Origin: Opitutaceae bacterium | GTDB lineage: Bacteria > Verrucomicrobiota > Verrucomicrobiia > Opitutales > Opitutaceae | Direction of reading: 5' to 3' | Length of the DNA stretch: 64,000 nt | Assembly: GCA_016711225.1 (NCBI GenBank) | Contig: JADJTK010000001.1 | Coordinates: forward strand, 1-64,000 | In this document: piece after piece, positions 17,762 to 25,999 of the stretch | Numbering within the stretch: the stretch's first letter is position 1 | Layout: the number at the start of each line of letters is the position of its first letter | The notes under the pieces: generated by a model | What the model saw: only the letters and a program-made list of their open reading frames with translations | Databases searched by the model: none | Told to the model about the DNA's origin: nothing | Position numbers and translations under genes: made by a program

Positions 17762-18871
17762 TTATTCCTCGGAGCGGGTCGCCCGTGCTGAGGACTCAGG
17801 CAGGCGGGCGGGGAAACTCGCCTCGGCGACGACCAGCTCGCCGGGCTCCTCGCGGAGGGAGAAGGTGGCGGCGTCGCCGTAGAGCAGACTCAGACGGGCG
17901 CGCAGGTTGTGTAGGCCAAGGGCGGTGGAGTCGGACTTGGCGGTGAGGCGGCCGGGGTTGGTGACGCGTAAATGGAGGCGGTCGTTGGCGAGTTCCACCC
18001 GGTAGGCGAGTTCGCCGCCGGCTTTGAGCGCAGCGGGGCCGAACTTCACGGCATTCTCGACCAAGCCCTGCAGGAGCATTGGAGGGAGCACCGCGCCGTT
18101 GGTCGATTCCGGCAGGCGGGGCGTCACCCGCAGGCGCGTCCCGAGCCGGAGGCTTTCTAGTTCGAGGTAGAGCCGGACGATGTGCAGCTCCTCGGCGAGC
18201 GGGACAACGAGGCGGTCGGTGCCCGAGAGCGAGTAGCGCAGGAGGGTGGAAAGCTGGGTGAGCGCCTCGGTGGCGCGGGCGGGGTCGAGGGCAATGAGCG
18301 CACGCAGGGAGTTGAAACTGTTGAAGAGGAAATGGGGATTCACCTGGCCGCGCAGGGCGTGGAGCTGGGCTTCGCGTGCGCTGGCGTGCGCCTCGGCACG
18401 CTCCAGCTCCAGGCGTCGGGTACGATCGAAGTAGAGCAGTGCAACGAAGGACCAGAACCAGAGCGCCGTGATCATGGTGTTTTGGCCGATGGCCAACCAG
18501 ATCATGGCGACCGCGCCGAAGCGCTCGAAGTCGGCCGCGTAGATGGTGGGGTAGAAGGGCCAAGCGAGGAGGACCAATAGGACTGTGCCGAGGTTGGCGA
18601 CGATTTGCCCTTCGCCGACGAAACGCCTCCATCCCCGCTCGATCAGGCGGCGCCGGGTGAGCCAGCTCCAGACGACATGCGACCAAGCGGCGCCAGCGAA
18701 ATGGCTGAACGCTTCGAAAACGCAGGCGTCGACAATCGACGCGCCGGGGGCCGTCTTGGCAACGTAGGTGGCCGTGAGGAATAGGCGCAGCAGCAGAAAC
18801 GAGCCCCAGCCGGCGAATTGGCCGAAGGCGTAGAGGCGATGGAGCGGTAGGTGGGAGGGCGGGGCCGACAC
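17762..18871 (-). CDS. LytS/YehU-type sensor histidine kinase
   Basis: A 369-residue membrane kinase from the GTG chosen. An in-frame TTG 20 codons upstream would add only a proline-rich stretch. Several hydrophobic segments occupy residues 10-150. The His_kinase motif then reads LRGQVNPHFLFNSFNSLRAL with the phospho-acceptor at H180. The ATPase domain shows LLQGLVENAVKFG (N box) and a short G box (ALGLHNLRARLSLLYGD). There is no recognisable ligand domain, so the signal is probably sensed within the membrane. It lies 155 bp upstream of the LytTR regulator on the same strand and forms a two-component pair with it. Confidence 0.88.
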   Translation of the reverse strand: MSAPPSHLPLHRLYAFGQFAGWGSFLLLRLFLTATYVAKTAPGASIVDACVFEAFSHFAGAAWSHVVWSWLTRRRLIERGWRRFVGEGQIVANLGTVLLVLLAWPFYPTIYAADFERFGAVAMIWLAIGQNTMITALWFWSFVALLYFDRTRRLELERAEAHASAREAQLHALRGQVNPHFLFNSFNSLRALIALDPARATEALTQLSTLLRYSLSGTDRLVVPLAEELHIVRLYLELESLRLGTRLRVTPRLPESTNGAVLPPMLLQGLVENAVKFGPAALKAGGELAYRVELANDRLHLRVTNPGRLTAKSDSTALGLHNLRARLSLLYGDAATFSLREEPGELVVAEASFPARLPESSARATRSEE

Positions 18872-19097
18872 GTGGTGGAGTGGCGGGCACCGTAGCGCTG
18901 GCGGCCGGTGAGGCGAGGCAATCGCGGGCAACGGTCGAATCCGCCCCGCGAACGGTGGCCGGTGGTAGCGCGGCGGAGGCGGCCGTTTTGGAGTGAGGAC
19001 TCGCCGGAGACCCGGAGAGCCCTTTCAGGGAAGAGGCTGGACGGAGCCGGTGGGCTCTGTTACCGCTTCGCCTTTTCCAGTCGCAAATCCTGTTTCC

Positions 19098-19859
19098 ATG
19101 AGCAGCCCGCAAACTCCGCAGCCCCAATCCCCTCTCCCCGGCGATGATCGCCCTGTCGTCGTGGCCGGTACCGACTTGCCGGAGGTCTCCTTCGAGGAGC
19201 GTGTCCAGTTGTTCTGGTTCGAGAACAAGACGACCATCCTGTTGACCTGTGTGTTGGTGCTGGTGGTCTTTGTGCTCAAGGAGGGGGTGTTCTACTACCT
19301 CGACCAGCGGGAGCGGGCCATCGGCACGGCCTTTGCGGCGGCCGAAACCAATCCCGACAAGCTGCGCGCCTTCGCCACCGAGAACTCGGGCCACAAATTG
19401 GCCGGTCTGGCGTGGCTGAACATCGGCGACGAAGCGTTCAAGGCGGCCAAGTACGCCGAGGCCGCCTCCGCCTATGAGAAGGCCGAGCCGCTGGTGGACG
19501 GCGGTGTTTTCGCCAGCCGAGCCCAGATCGGGCGGGGTTTCAGTCTCTCGCTCGGCGGCGACAAGCCGAAGGCCGAGGAGATCTTCAAGCGGATCGTGGC
19601 CGATGAGAAACAGGCCGCCACCACCCGCACGGAGGCGCGTTATCATCTCGCCCTTTTGGCGGTCGAAGCCGGCCGAGTGGAGGATGCCCGCAAGGCGCTC
19701 AACGAAGTGCAGCAAAACGACGCAACCGGCGCGTGGAGCCAACGGGCGATGTCCCTGCGGGCCAATCTGCCCGCCGAGCCGGTAGCTGCGACGGAGACCC
19801 CCTCTGCGCCCGCCACGCCGGCGAGCGAGATCAAGTTGAAATTGCCGGGCTCCAACTAA
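19098..19859 (+). CDS. YfgM-like membrane-anchored TPR protein
   Basis: A 253-residue protein. The upstream open frame is ignored because the ATG at MSSPQTPQPQSPLPGDD gives the usual architecture: a cytoplasmic proline-rich lead, one transmembrane segment (TTILLTCVLVLVVFVLKEGV, about residues 37-58) and a periplasmic tail of TPR-like helices. The tail includes LAGLAWLNIGDEAFKAAKYA, EAASAYEKAEPLVDGGVFAS and EARYHLALLAVEAGRVEDA. The end is a Pro/Ala-rich tail. YfgM proteins associate with the SecYEG/PpiD translocon or act in the stress response in enterobacteria, and whether that holds here is unknown. A strong terminator follows. Confidence 0.78.
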   Translation: MSSPQTPQPQSPLPGDDRPVVVAGTDLPEVSFEERVQLFWFENKTTILLTCVLVLVVFVLKEGVFYYLDQRERAIGTAFAAAETNPDKLRAFATENSGHKLAGLAWLNIGDEAFKAAKYAEAASAYEKAEPLVDGGVFASRAQIGRGFSLSLGGDKPKAEEIFKRIVADEKQAATTRTEARYHLALLAVEAGRVEDARKALNEVQQNDATGAWSQRAMSLRANLPAEPVAATETPSAPATPASEIKLKLPGSN

Positions 19860-19884
19860 GCCGACCGGTTCCCCTCTTCCCACG

Positions 19885-19915
19885 ACGCGCGCCGCAGGTT
19901 CGGCGCGCGTTTTTT
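19885..19915 (+). terminator. Rho-independent terminator after the TPR gene
   Basis: Perfect 10-bp stem ACGCGCGCCG and CGGCGCGCGT around a 6-base loop, followed directly by five further T residues. It ends the YfgM-like transcription unit. Confidence 0.88.
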
Positions 19916-20057
19916 GCGCCCGGATCGGTGCTGGAGGGAATCCACTTCATCGAGCCGCCGTCCCGAGTGGTGACGGCTCGAAGCCCGGTGCCCGAACACC
20001 GCCGGAGGGCCGAACTGCATGGCCGGCGATGGGCGGTGTGGGCTGGGCCCTTCGTTT

Positions 20058-23000
20058 CTACTTCGTCGCGAGGGCGAGGGGCCCGGGCGCTGCCGGCCGC
20101 CGGGCGCGCAATCGGCCGAGCACTTGGCCGAAATAGAGAAACGCGACCGGCGTGATGTAGAGGGTGAGCAATTGCGAGACGACCAGACCGCCCACGACGG
20201 CCAAGCCCAATGGGCGGCGAGACTCCGCCCCGGCGCCCAGGCCGAGGGCGATGGGCAGCGTGCTGGCGAGGGCGGCGAAGGTCGTCATCATGATCGGGCG
20301 GAAACGCACCAAGCAGGCCTCGACGATGGCCTTCTCGTCGGAGGGTTCGCCAGCCGCGCGCGCGGCGAGGGCGAAGTCGATCATCATGATCGCGTTCTTT
20401 TTCACGATACCGATGAGCAGAATCACCCCGACGTAACCCATGATATTGAGCTCCTCACCGAAGAGCCAGAGGGTGAAGAGCGCCCCGAAGCCGGCGGCGG
20501 GCAGGCCGGACAGGATGGTGAGCGGGTGGATGAAGTCCTCGTACAGAATGCCCAGTACGATGTAGATCACCACCACGGCGAGGATGAGCAGCAGGCCCAG
20601 ACCCTTGAGCGAGGAGGCGAACGCCTGGGCGGTGCCTTGGAACCCTGAGCTGACAGTGGCGGGCAGATGGAGGCGGGCGAGCTCGGTGATGGCGGCGGTG
20701 GCCTCGCCCAAGGAGGTGCCGGGGGCCAGGTTGAAGGAGAGGGTCACGGCAGGGACCTGTCCGAGGTGGTTGATGCTGAGCGGGCCGACTTGGCGGCGCA
20801 GCGTGGCGACGGCCTCGAGTGGAACGAGCTGGCCGTTGCGGGCGCGCACGTGCAGCTGCGCGAGGGCCTCGGCGTCGCGCTGGAAGGCGCGGGCAACCTC
20901 CATGATGACGAAGTACTGGTTGGTTGGTGTGTAGATGGTGGAGACCTGGCGCGAGCCGTAGGCGCTGTACAGGGTGTCCTCGATTTGCTGCGGCGTGAGC
21001 CCGAGGGCGGCGGCGCGGTCGCGGTCGATCTCCACGCTCACCTGGGGGCTGGAGAGCAGGAGGTCGCTGTTGACGTCGACCACGCCGGGTACGGTGCGCA
21101 GGCGGGGCTCGAAATTGCGCGCGGCGTCGTAGAGGGCGGGCAGGTCGGAACTGGTGAGCGTGAACTGGTAGAGGGAGCGCGTCTGTGCCCCGCCGATGCG
21201 GATGGGCGGGGGTTGTTGGGGGAAGGCGCGCAGGCCGGGGACGACGGCGAGTTTGGTGCGCAGATCCTGCACGATGGTGCGGGCGGCCGGGCGCTCGTCT
21301 CGCTCTTTCAAGCGCATGAACATGCGGCCGCCGCCGCCGCCGATCGACGACATGAACGCATCCACGGACGGGTGTTGGGCGACGATGGCGGCGGCGGCGA
21401 GCTGCTGGCGGGTGAGCTCCTCGAAGGACACATCCTGTGCGGCCTCCATCTGGGCCATGATCTGGCCGTTGTCGTCGGTGGGGATGAACCCCTTGGGCAG
21501 TAGCCAGGCAAAGACGCCGGTGAGCACTGCCGTGGCGAGAGCGGTCAGTGCCACCGGTTTTCGGTGGCGCAGGGCCATGTGCAGGGTGCGGTCGTAGATG
21601 CGCTGCATTGCGGCGAAGCCGCGCTCCGTGGCCTGGTAGATGCGGCCGTGGCGGGTGGCGGCCTCGACGGCGTGCGGTCGCAGGAAGCGACTGCAAAGCA
21701 TCGGCGTGAGGGTGAGCGAGACCAGTCCGGAGACGAGGATGGCGGCGGCGATGGTGACCGCGAACTCGTTAAGCAGGCGGCCGAGAAGTCCGCCCATAAA
21801 AAGCAACGGGATAAAGACGGCCACAAGGGAGATCGTCATCGAGAGGATGGTGAAGCCGATCTCGCCGGAACCCTTGAACGCGGCCTCCCGCACGGGCAAT
21901 CCGCGCTCGGTGTGGCGTACGATGTTTTCGAGCATCACGATGGCGTCGTCGACGACGAAGCCCACCGAGAGGGTGAGGGCGAGCAGCGAAAGGTTGTCGA
22001 GGGTGAACCCGCAGAAATGCATCGCCACGAAGGTGCCCAGCAGGGCCATCGGGATGGCGAGGCTGGGAATGAGGGTGGCGCGCAGGGAGCGCAGGAAGAG
22101 GAAGATCACCAATACGACCAGGACGACGGAGAGCAGGAGGGTGAACTGCACGTCGTGGATCGACTCGCGGATGGCTTGGGAGCCGTCGCGCAGGATGTCG
22201 AGTTCGATGGAGGCGGGGAGCTGAGCTCGGACCTCGGGCAGCAAAGCGCGGATGCGATCGGCGACGGCCACGGTGTTGGTGCCGGGTTGGCGCTGGACGG
22301 CGAGAATGATGGCGCGGGAGCCGGCTCCGTTCTTATAGTACCAGCTGGCGGTGCGGATGTCCTGCACGCTGTCGAGGACCTCGGCGATCTCGCCCAGGCG
22401 CACGGGGGCGCCGTTGCGGTGGGCGACGGTGATGTCGCGAAACTGGGCGGCACTGGCGAGCTGGCCGGTGGCCACGACGGTGAGCGATTGGCGGGGCCCG
22501 TCGAGCAAGCCGGTGGGCAGGTTGACGTTGTGTTGGGCCAGGGCGGTGCGGATCTCCTCGAGGGCGAGGCCGCGGTTGGCCAGTGCGCGCGGGTCGAGGC
22601 GCACGCGCAGGGCGTACTTCTGGGCGCCGTAGATCTGGACCTGGGCGACGTCCTCCACGGTGGAGATGCGTTGGACGAGGCGCGTTTCGGCGTAGTCGTT
22701 GACGGTGGACAGCGGCAGGGTGGGCGAGCTGAGCGCGAGGTAGAGGATGGGCGAGTCGGCGGGGTTGGTTTTGCGCAGGGAGGGCGGGGCGGGCATGTCG
22801 CTGGGCAGGCGGCGCTGCACGGCGGCGATGGCGGACTGCACGTCCTGGGCGGCGGCGTCGATGTTGCGGGTGAGCGCGAAGGTCAGCGTGATCTGGGAAC
22901 TGCCGAGCGAGCTGCTGGAAACCATCGAGTCGATACCGGCGATGGTGGAGAACTGCTGTTCGAGCGGGGTGGCCACCGCACTGGCCATCGTCTCCGGGGT

Positions 23001-23162
23001 GGCCCCGGGCAGCCCGGCGTTGACCACGATGGTGGGGAAGTCGACGTTGGGCAGGTCGTTGACGGGGAGGAGCCGGTAGGCCATTGCGCCGAAGACGCAG
23101 AGCGCCGCGGTGAGCAGCGTGGTCATAACCGGCCGGCGGATGCAGAGGGCGGGCAGGTTCAT
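20058..23162 (-). CDS. RND multidrug efflux permease (MdtB/MdtC/AcrB-like)
   Basis: A 1034-residue inner-membrane pump, the standard length for the HAE1 group. It exports drugs, detergents or similar compounds using the proton gradient, with an adaptor and an outer-membrane channel. The start (MNLPALCIRRPVMTTLLTAA) has the usual first transmembrane helix. The RND signatures are present: VDFPTIVVNAGLPGATPETM, EQQFSTIAGIDSMVSSSS, the proton-relay Asp pair in LSVGFVVDDAIVMLENIVRH, FMGGLLGRLLNEFAVTIAAA and, near the end, GVILLIGIVKKNAIMMIDFA. Its ATG overlaps the adaptor stop by 4 bp (ATGA), so the two genes are translationally coupled. No outer-membrane factor gene lies beside them in the window. 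Confidence 0.94.
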   Translation of the reverse strand: MNLPALCIRRPVMTTLLTAALCVFGAMAYRLLPVNDLPNVDFPTIVVNAGLPGATPETMASAVATPLEQQFSTIAGIDSMVSSSSLGSSQITLTFALTRNIDAAAQDVQSAIAAVQRRLPSDMPAPPSLRKTNPADSPILYLALSSPTLPLSTVNDYAETRLVQRISTVEDVAQVQIYGAQKYALRVRLDPRALANRGLALEEIRTALAQHNVNLPTGLLDGPRQSLTVVATGQLASAAQFRDITVAHRNGAPVRLGEIAEVLDSVQDIRTASWYYKNGAGSRAIILAVQRQPGTNTVAVADRIRALLPEVRAQLPASIELDILRDGSQAIRESIHDVQFTLLLSVVLVVLVIFLFLRSLRATLIPSLAIPMALLGTFVAMHFCGFTLDNLSLLALTLSVGFVVDDAIVMLENIVRHTERGLPVREAAFKGSGEIGFTILSMTISLVAVFIPLLFMGGLLGRLLNEFAVTIAAAILVSGLVSLTLTPMLCSRFLRPHAVEAATRHGRIYQATERGFAAMQRIYDRTLHMALRHRKPVALTALATAVLTGVFAWLLPKGFIPTDDNGQIMAQMEAAQDVSFEELTRQQLAAAAIVAQHPSVDAFMSSIGGGGGRMFMRLKERDERPAARTIVQDLRTKLAVVPGLRAFPQQPPPIRIGGAQTRSLYQFTLTSSDLPALYDAARNFEPRLRTVPGVVDVNSDLLLSSPQVSVEIDRDRAAALGLTPQQIEDTLYSAYGSRQVSTIYTPTNQYFVIMEVARAFQRDAEALAQLHVRARNGQLVPLEAVATLRRQVGPLSINHLGQVPAVTLSFNLAPGTSLGEATAAITELARLHLPATVSSGFQGTAQAFASSLKGLGLLLILAVVVIYIVLGILYEDFIHPLTILSGLPAAGFGALFTLWLFGEELNIMGYVGVILLIGIVKKNAIMMIDFALAARAAGEPSDEKAIVEACLVRFRPIMMTTFAALASTLPIALGLGAGAESRRPLGLAVVGGLVVSQLLTLYITPVAFLYFGQVLGRLRARRPAAPGPLALATK

Positions 23163-24316
23163 GGCGCGGCGGGGGCGGACGGGGCCGTCGGGCGGGGTTC
23201 GACCCTGGCGCCGGGCATGAGGCGGAACTGGCCTTCGAGCACGACTGTATCTCCAGGCTGGACGCCGCGGGCCAGGACGGCGATCTCTCCGGTGGTGCGC
23301 GCGACCACGACCGGGCGCAGGGCGACGGTGCGGTCGGCCTGGACGACGAAGACCTGGGGACCCTGCTGGCCCTGTTGCACGGCGGCGGCGGGCACGACGA
23401 CCAAGCCCGAGTCGGCACCCAGTTGCAGGGTGACGTCGACGAAGCGGCCGGGCCACAGGGCGTGGTCGGCGTTGGGCAGCTCGGCCTTGAGCAGGATGGT
23501 GCCGGTGGCGGGATCGACGGCGTTGTCGATGAAGGCGAGGGCGCCGGTGAGGGTGAGGGCGTTGCCTCCGCGGTTGCGTACCGACACGTTGGCGACTTCG
23601 GCCGCGGCGGCGGCCCGCACGGCATCCAGCGAGGACTCGGGTACGGCAAAGGCGACGGCGATCGGAGCGAGCTGGTTGATGGTGACGAGGGAGTTGCCGG
23701 CGTCGTTGGCCTTGACCAGGGCACCCTCGTGGAAGCGGAGCTCGCCGGTGCGCACGCCGATGGGGGCGCGGATACCGGTGTAGCCGAGCTGGAGCTCGGC
23801 GTTGGCCACGGCGGCTTCTCGGGCGAGCACCTGGGTGCGGGTGGTGGCGGCGCGGGTGAGGAGTTGGGCGAACTGCTCCTTGGAGACAGCCGCCTGCTGA
23901 TCGAGGCTGGTGTAGCGGTCGGCGTCGGCGGCGGCGCGAGCCGCCTCGGCCTGAGCGATGGCCAGATCGGCGCGGGCGATGTTGAGGGCGTTTTCGAAGG
24001 GGCGGCGATCGAGGGTGATGAGCAGGTCGCCGGGCCGCACCTCGTCGCCCTCGCGGAAGTGGATGGCGGCAACCACGCCGTCGATCTGGGATTTCACGGC
24101 CACCGTGCGTAGGGGCTGGACGGATCCGATGAGTTCCAGAGTCCGGGGTACGGTCCGGATCTCGGCGACGGCCACCTGGACGGGCAAGGGAGCGGGTTTG
24201 GTTTGCCGGGCGGCCTTGTCGGAGCAGCCGGCAAAAAGCAGGGCGCTGAGGCCGAGCAGGGCGAGTGGCGGCAGTGTGGCACGGCGCGTGTTGGGAAAGG
24301 GGAGCGGACAGGGCAT
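23159..24316 (-). CDS. RND efflux periplasmic adaptor (membrane fusion) lipoprotein
   Basis: A 385-residue adaptor linking the permease to an outer-membrane channel. The N-terminus carries a lipoprotein signal with lipobox LLFAGC (Cys about residue 31). The lipoyl/barrel-sandwich domain shows VKSQIDGVVAAIHFREGDEV and GDLLITLDRRPFENAL. The coiled-coil hairpin runs from about residue 105 to 170 (ARADLAIAQAEAARAAADAD). The second lipoyl half has LQLGYTGIRAPIGVRTGELR. The end is a proline-rich tail. It is the first gene of the pump operon and its stop overlaps the permease start. Confidence 0.92.
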   Translation of the reverse strand: MPCPLPFPNTRRATLPPLALLGLSALLFAGCSDKAARQTKPAPLPVQVAVAEIRTVPRTLELIGSVQPLRTVAVKSQIDGVVAAIHFREGDEVRPGDLLITLDRRPFENALNIARADLAIAQAEAARAAADADRYTSLDQQAAVSKEQFAQLLTRAATTRTQVLAREAAVANAELQLGYTGIRAPIGVRTGELRFHEGALVKANDAGNSLVTINQLAPIAVAFAVPESSLDAVRAAAAAEVANVSVRNRGGNALTLTGALAFIDNAVDPATGTILLKAELPNADHALWPGRFVDVTLQLGADSGLVVVPAAAVQQGQQGPQVFVVQADRTVALRPVVVARTTGEIAVLARGVQPGDTVVLEGQFRLMPGARVEPRPTAPSAPAAP

Positions 24317-24545
24317 GGCAAAAGTGGAAGGCGGGCTAGACCGCAGAGAGGCAGCGCAGAGTGGGTGGAGCTAGGGATTTCTGGGCAAGCCCGCGGGGGC
24401 GGCGACAACAAATCCGGCCGTGGCAATAACGGCGAAAATGGTGGCGGTGCGCCGGCGGGCTCGGCAGGGCGAGCGCTTTGACGCCACTGCGAGGGCCCTG
24501 GTTACGCGCGCCTCGGGGCGGTTGCAGTGTCCGGCACGAAGATGG
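24317..24545. other. Divergent upstream region of the efflux operon
   Basis: No gene is seen. The region separates the leftward pump operon from the leftward tRNA gene and should hold the pump promoter. No regulator gene or clear operator is visible nearby. Confidence 0.35.
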
Positions 24546-24619
24546 TCGGGGCGGAGAGATTCGAACTCTCGACCTCCTGGTCCCAAACCAGGCGCTCTAC
24601 CAGGCTAAGCTACGCCCCG
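24546..24619 (-). tRNA. tRNA-Pro (anticodon TGG)
   Basis: The minus strand folds into a complete cloverleaf. The acceptor stem is CGGGGCG with CGCCCCG and discriminator A. The D arm is TAGCTTAGCCTGGTAGAGC. The anticodon arm is CCTGG, loop TTTGGGA, CCAGG, giving anticodon TGG. The T arm contains the invariant GTTCGAATC. CCA is not encoded in the DNA. Confidence 0.96.
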
Positions 24620-24737
24620 ATTCATCGTGAGGATGCGGAGCCTCGGCCGAAGGCGGCCGGTGTCAATGTTTCCGTGTGGAGAACCGGTCGGATACCCCGC
24701 GGGTGGCGCTCGGCGCAAGAAGCGTGCAGTAAACTGC

Positions 24738-24766
24738 TTGCATTGCCCCGGGGGCTGGACTATCTC
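24738..24766 (+). promoter_or_regulatory. Possible sigma-70-type promoter of the LysM gene
   Basis: TTGCAT (-35 like) and TATCTC (-10 like) are separated by 17 bp, with the ATG of the LysM gene 21 bp further on. An inverted repeat GCAGTAAACTGC precedes it (24726-24737). The boxes match only partly, so this is a suggestion. Confidence 0.35.
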
Positions 24767-24787
24767 TTCCCCTACATTTTTCACTCC

Positions 24788-25315
24788 ATGGATACCATTT
24801 CTCGCGAGAACAGTCCCAGTATTCTTCCGTTCGTCGGAGTTGGCCTCGGCGTATTGGCCGTGATCTTGTCCGCCGTGGCGCTGGTCAAGCTCGGCACGGT
24901 CAAGACGCTGAAGACTGATGTCGACGATCTCCGCACCCAGGTGCAGAGCATGGCCGGCGATGTCCAACGTGCCGGCGAGAAGGCCTCCGCGGCCGCCCGC
25001 CGCGTGGACGACCTCGCGACGCAGGCCCAGCGTGGCTTCGACGCGGTGACGGCCGAGATCGGCAATCTTCGCACGGATGTGAACAAGCTGGCCACGGCCA
25101 AGCCCGCTCCCAAGGCCCCCAAGGATGGCGCGGCCGTCAAGGACGGCGCCCCGGCCGCCCCCGGTCCTGGTGGAGATTATACCATCAAGGCGGGCGACGG
25201 ACTCGCCAAGATCGCCAAGGCCCATGGCGTCACGCTCGCGGCGTTGGAAGCGGCCAACCCCGGCATCGACTCCAAGAAGCTGAAGGTCGGCCAGAAGATC
25301 AACTTGCCCAAGTGA
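24788..25315 (+). CDS. Membrane-anchored coiled-coil protein with C-terminal LysM domain
   Basis: A 175-residue protein. A short cytoplasmic lead (MDTISRENSPSI) is followed by one transmembrane helix (LPFVGVGLGVLAVILSAVAL, residues 13-33). A coiled coil follows (about residues 38-105: TLKTDVDDLRTQVQSMAGDV, VDDLATQAQRGFDAVTAEIG), then a Lys/Ala/Pro-rich linker. The final 45 residues are a LysM module (YTIKAGDGLAKIAKAHGVTL, AANPGIDSKKLKVGQKINLP), which binds peptidoglycan glycan strands. The layout tethers the inner membrane to the wall, but the job is unknown. A terminator follows directly and runs into the next gene's start. Confidence 0.85.
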   Translation: MDTISRENSPSILPFVGVGLGVLAVILSAVALVKLGTVKTLKTDVDDLRTQVQSMAGDVQRAGEKASAAARRVDDLATQAQRGFDAVTAEIGNLRTDVNKLATAKPAPKAPKDGAAVKDGAPAAPGPGGDYTIKAGDGLAKIAKAHGVTLAALEAANPGIDSKKLKVGQKINLPK

Positions 25316-25335
25316 TCCGCTCTTTCTGATTCTCC

Positions 25336-25370
25336 GCCTCCCGTGGCCAAGTGCCCCGGGAGGCTTTTTT
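25336..25370 (+). terminator. Terminator whose 3' arm carries the next gene's Shine-Dalgarno
   Basis: Stem GCCTCCC and GGGAGGC around a 15-base GC-rich loop, then six T residues, then ATG of the NUDIX gene with no gap. The 3' arm contains GGGAGG, 7 bases before that ATG, which is an ideal ribosome binding site position. The hairpin can therefore both terminate the LysM transcript and hide the NUDIX ribosome binding site. Confidence 0.8.
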
Positions 25371-25961
25371 ATGAGCGAAACCGAGAAATCTCCGGCAGAA
25401 CGTCCCAGCGTTTGGGAACGCTTGGCCGATGCCGCCACGGACCATTTCCGCGTTTTCCGGGTGCGGCGCACCCGCTATCGGCATGCGCGAGACCGGCGCG
25501 AGGGCGAGTTTGTCGTCATCGAGTCCAACGACTGGGTCAATGTGGTGGCGCTCACCGACGACGACCGCATGTTGCTGGTGCGGCAGTTCCGTTTCGGCAT
25601 CCATGATTTCACCCTCGAGATTCCCGGCGGAGTGATCGAGACCGGGGAGGACCCGGTGGCCGCCGGGGTGCGCGAACTGCGGGAGGAGACCGGGTACGCG
25701 GGCCGCTCGGCGCGGCTGCTCGCGCAGGTGCGGCCCAACCCTGCGATCCAGGCCAATACTTGTCACTTGGTGTTGGTGGAGGGATGTGTTCGGGTCGGGG
25801 ACACGCAATTCGACCCCAATGAGGAGATCGAGCTCAGCCTGCGCCCGGTCGAGGAGGTCTTCGCCCTCGCCGAGCAGGGTAAGATCAAGCACTCGCTGGT
25901 GATCGATGCGCTGTTTTTCCTGCGAGCGTGGCGGGCCGGGCGCCCGGGGCCGGTGGTTTGA
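25371..25961 (+). CDS. NUDIX hydrolase, ADP-ribose pyrophosphatase-like
   Basis: A 196-residue cytosolic hydrolase of nucleoside diphosphates linked to another moiety, probably ADP-ribose or a nucleotide sugar. The NUDIX box is intact: GGVIETGEDPVAAGVRELRE then ETGY, matching Gx5Ex7REUxEExGU with the metal-binding glutamates. The preceding strand (LLVRQFRFGIHDFTLEIPGG) is characteristic of the ADP-ribose subfamily (RQYR-like plus E(L/I)PAG-like). The N-terminal 30 residues are polar and probably flexible. Its start codon directly follows a terminator T-run, so the level of expression should depend on read-through or on an internal start. Confidence 0.88.
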   Translation: MSETEKSPAERPSVWERLADAATDHFRVFRVRRTRYRHARDRREGEFVVIESNDWVNVVALTDDDRMLLVRQFRFGIHDFTLEIPGGVIETGEDPVAAGVRELREETGYAGRSARLLAQVRPNPAIQANTCHLVLVEGCVRVGDTQFDPNEEIELSLRPVEEVFALAEQGKIKHSLVIDALFFLRAWRAGRPGPVV

Positions 25962-25999
25962 CAAGGCGGGGGGTGGCCCTTTGTTGAGCGCCGCCCACC

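Noticed and set aside
21564..23783. 739-codon plus-strand ORF across the efflux pump
   Set aside because: It is antisense to the RND permease and adaptor, with shadow composition (runs of G, E, D, H) and no family resemblance.
24320..24545. Riboswitch or attenuator upstream of the efflux operon
   Set aside because: No conserved aptamer elements or terminator/antiterminator pair could be drawn by eye.
24546..24619. Integration (att) site at the tRNA-Pro gene
   Set aside because: No integrase gene, no repeated tRNA 3' end and no composition change are seen nearby.
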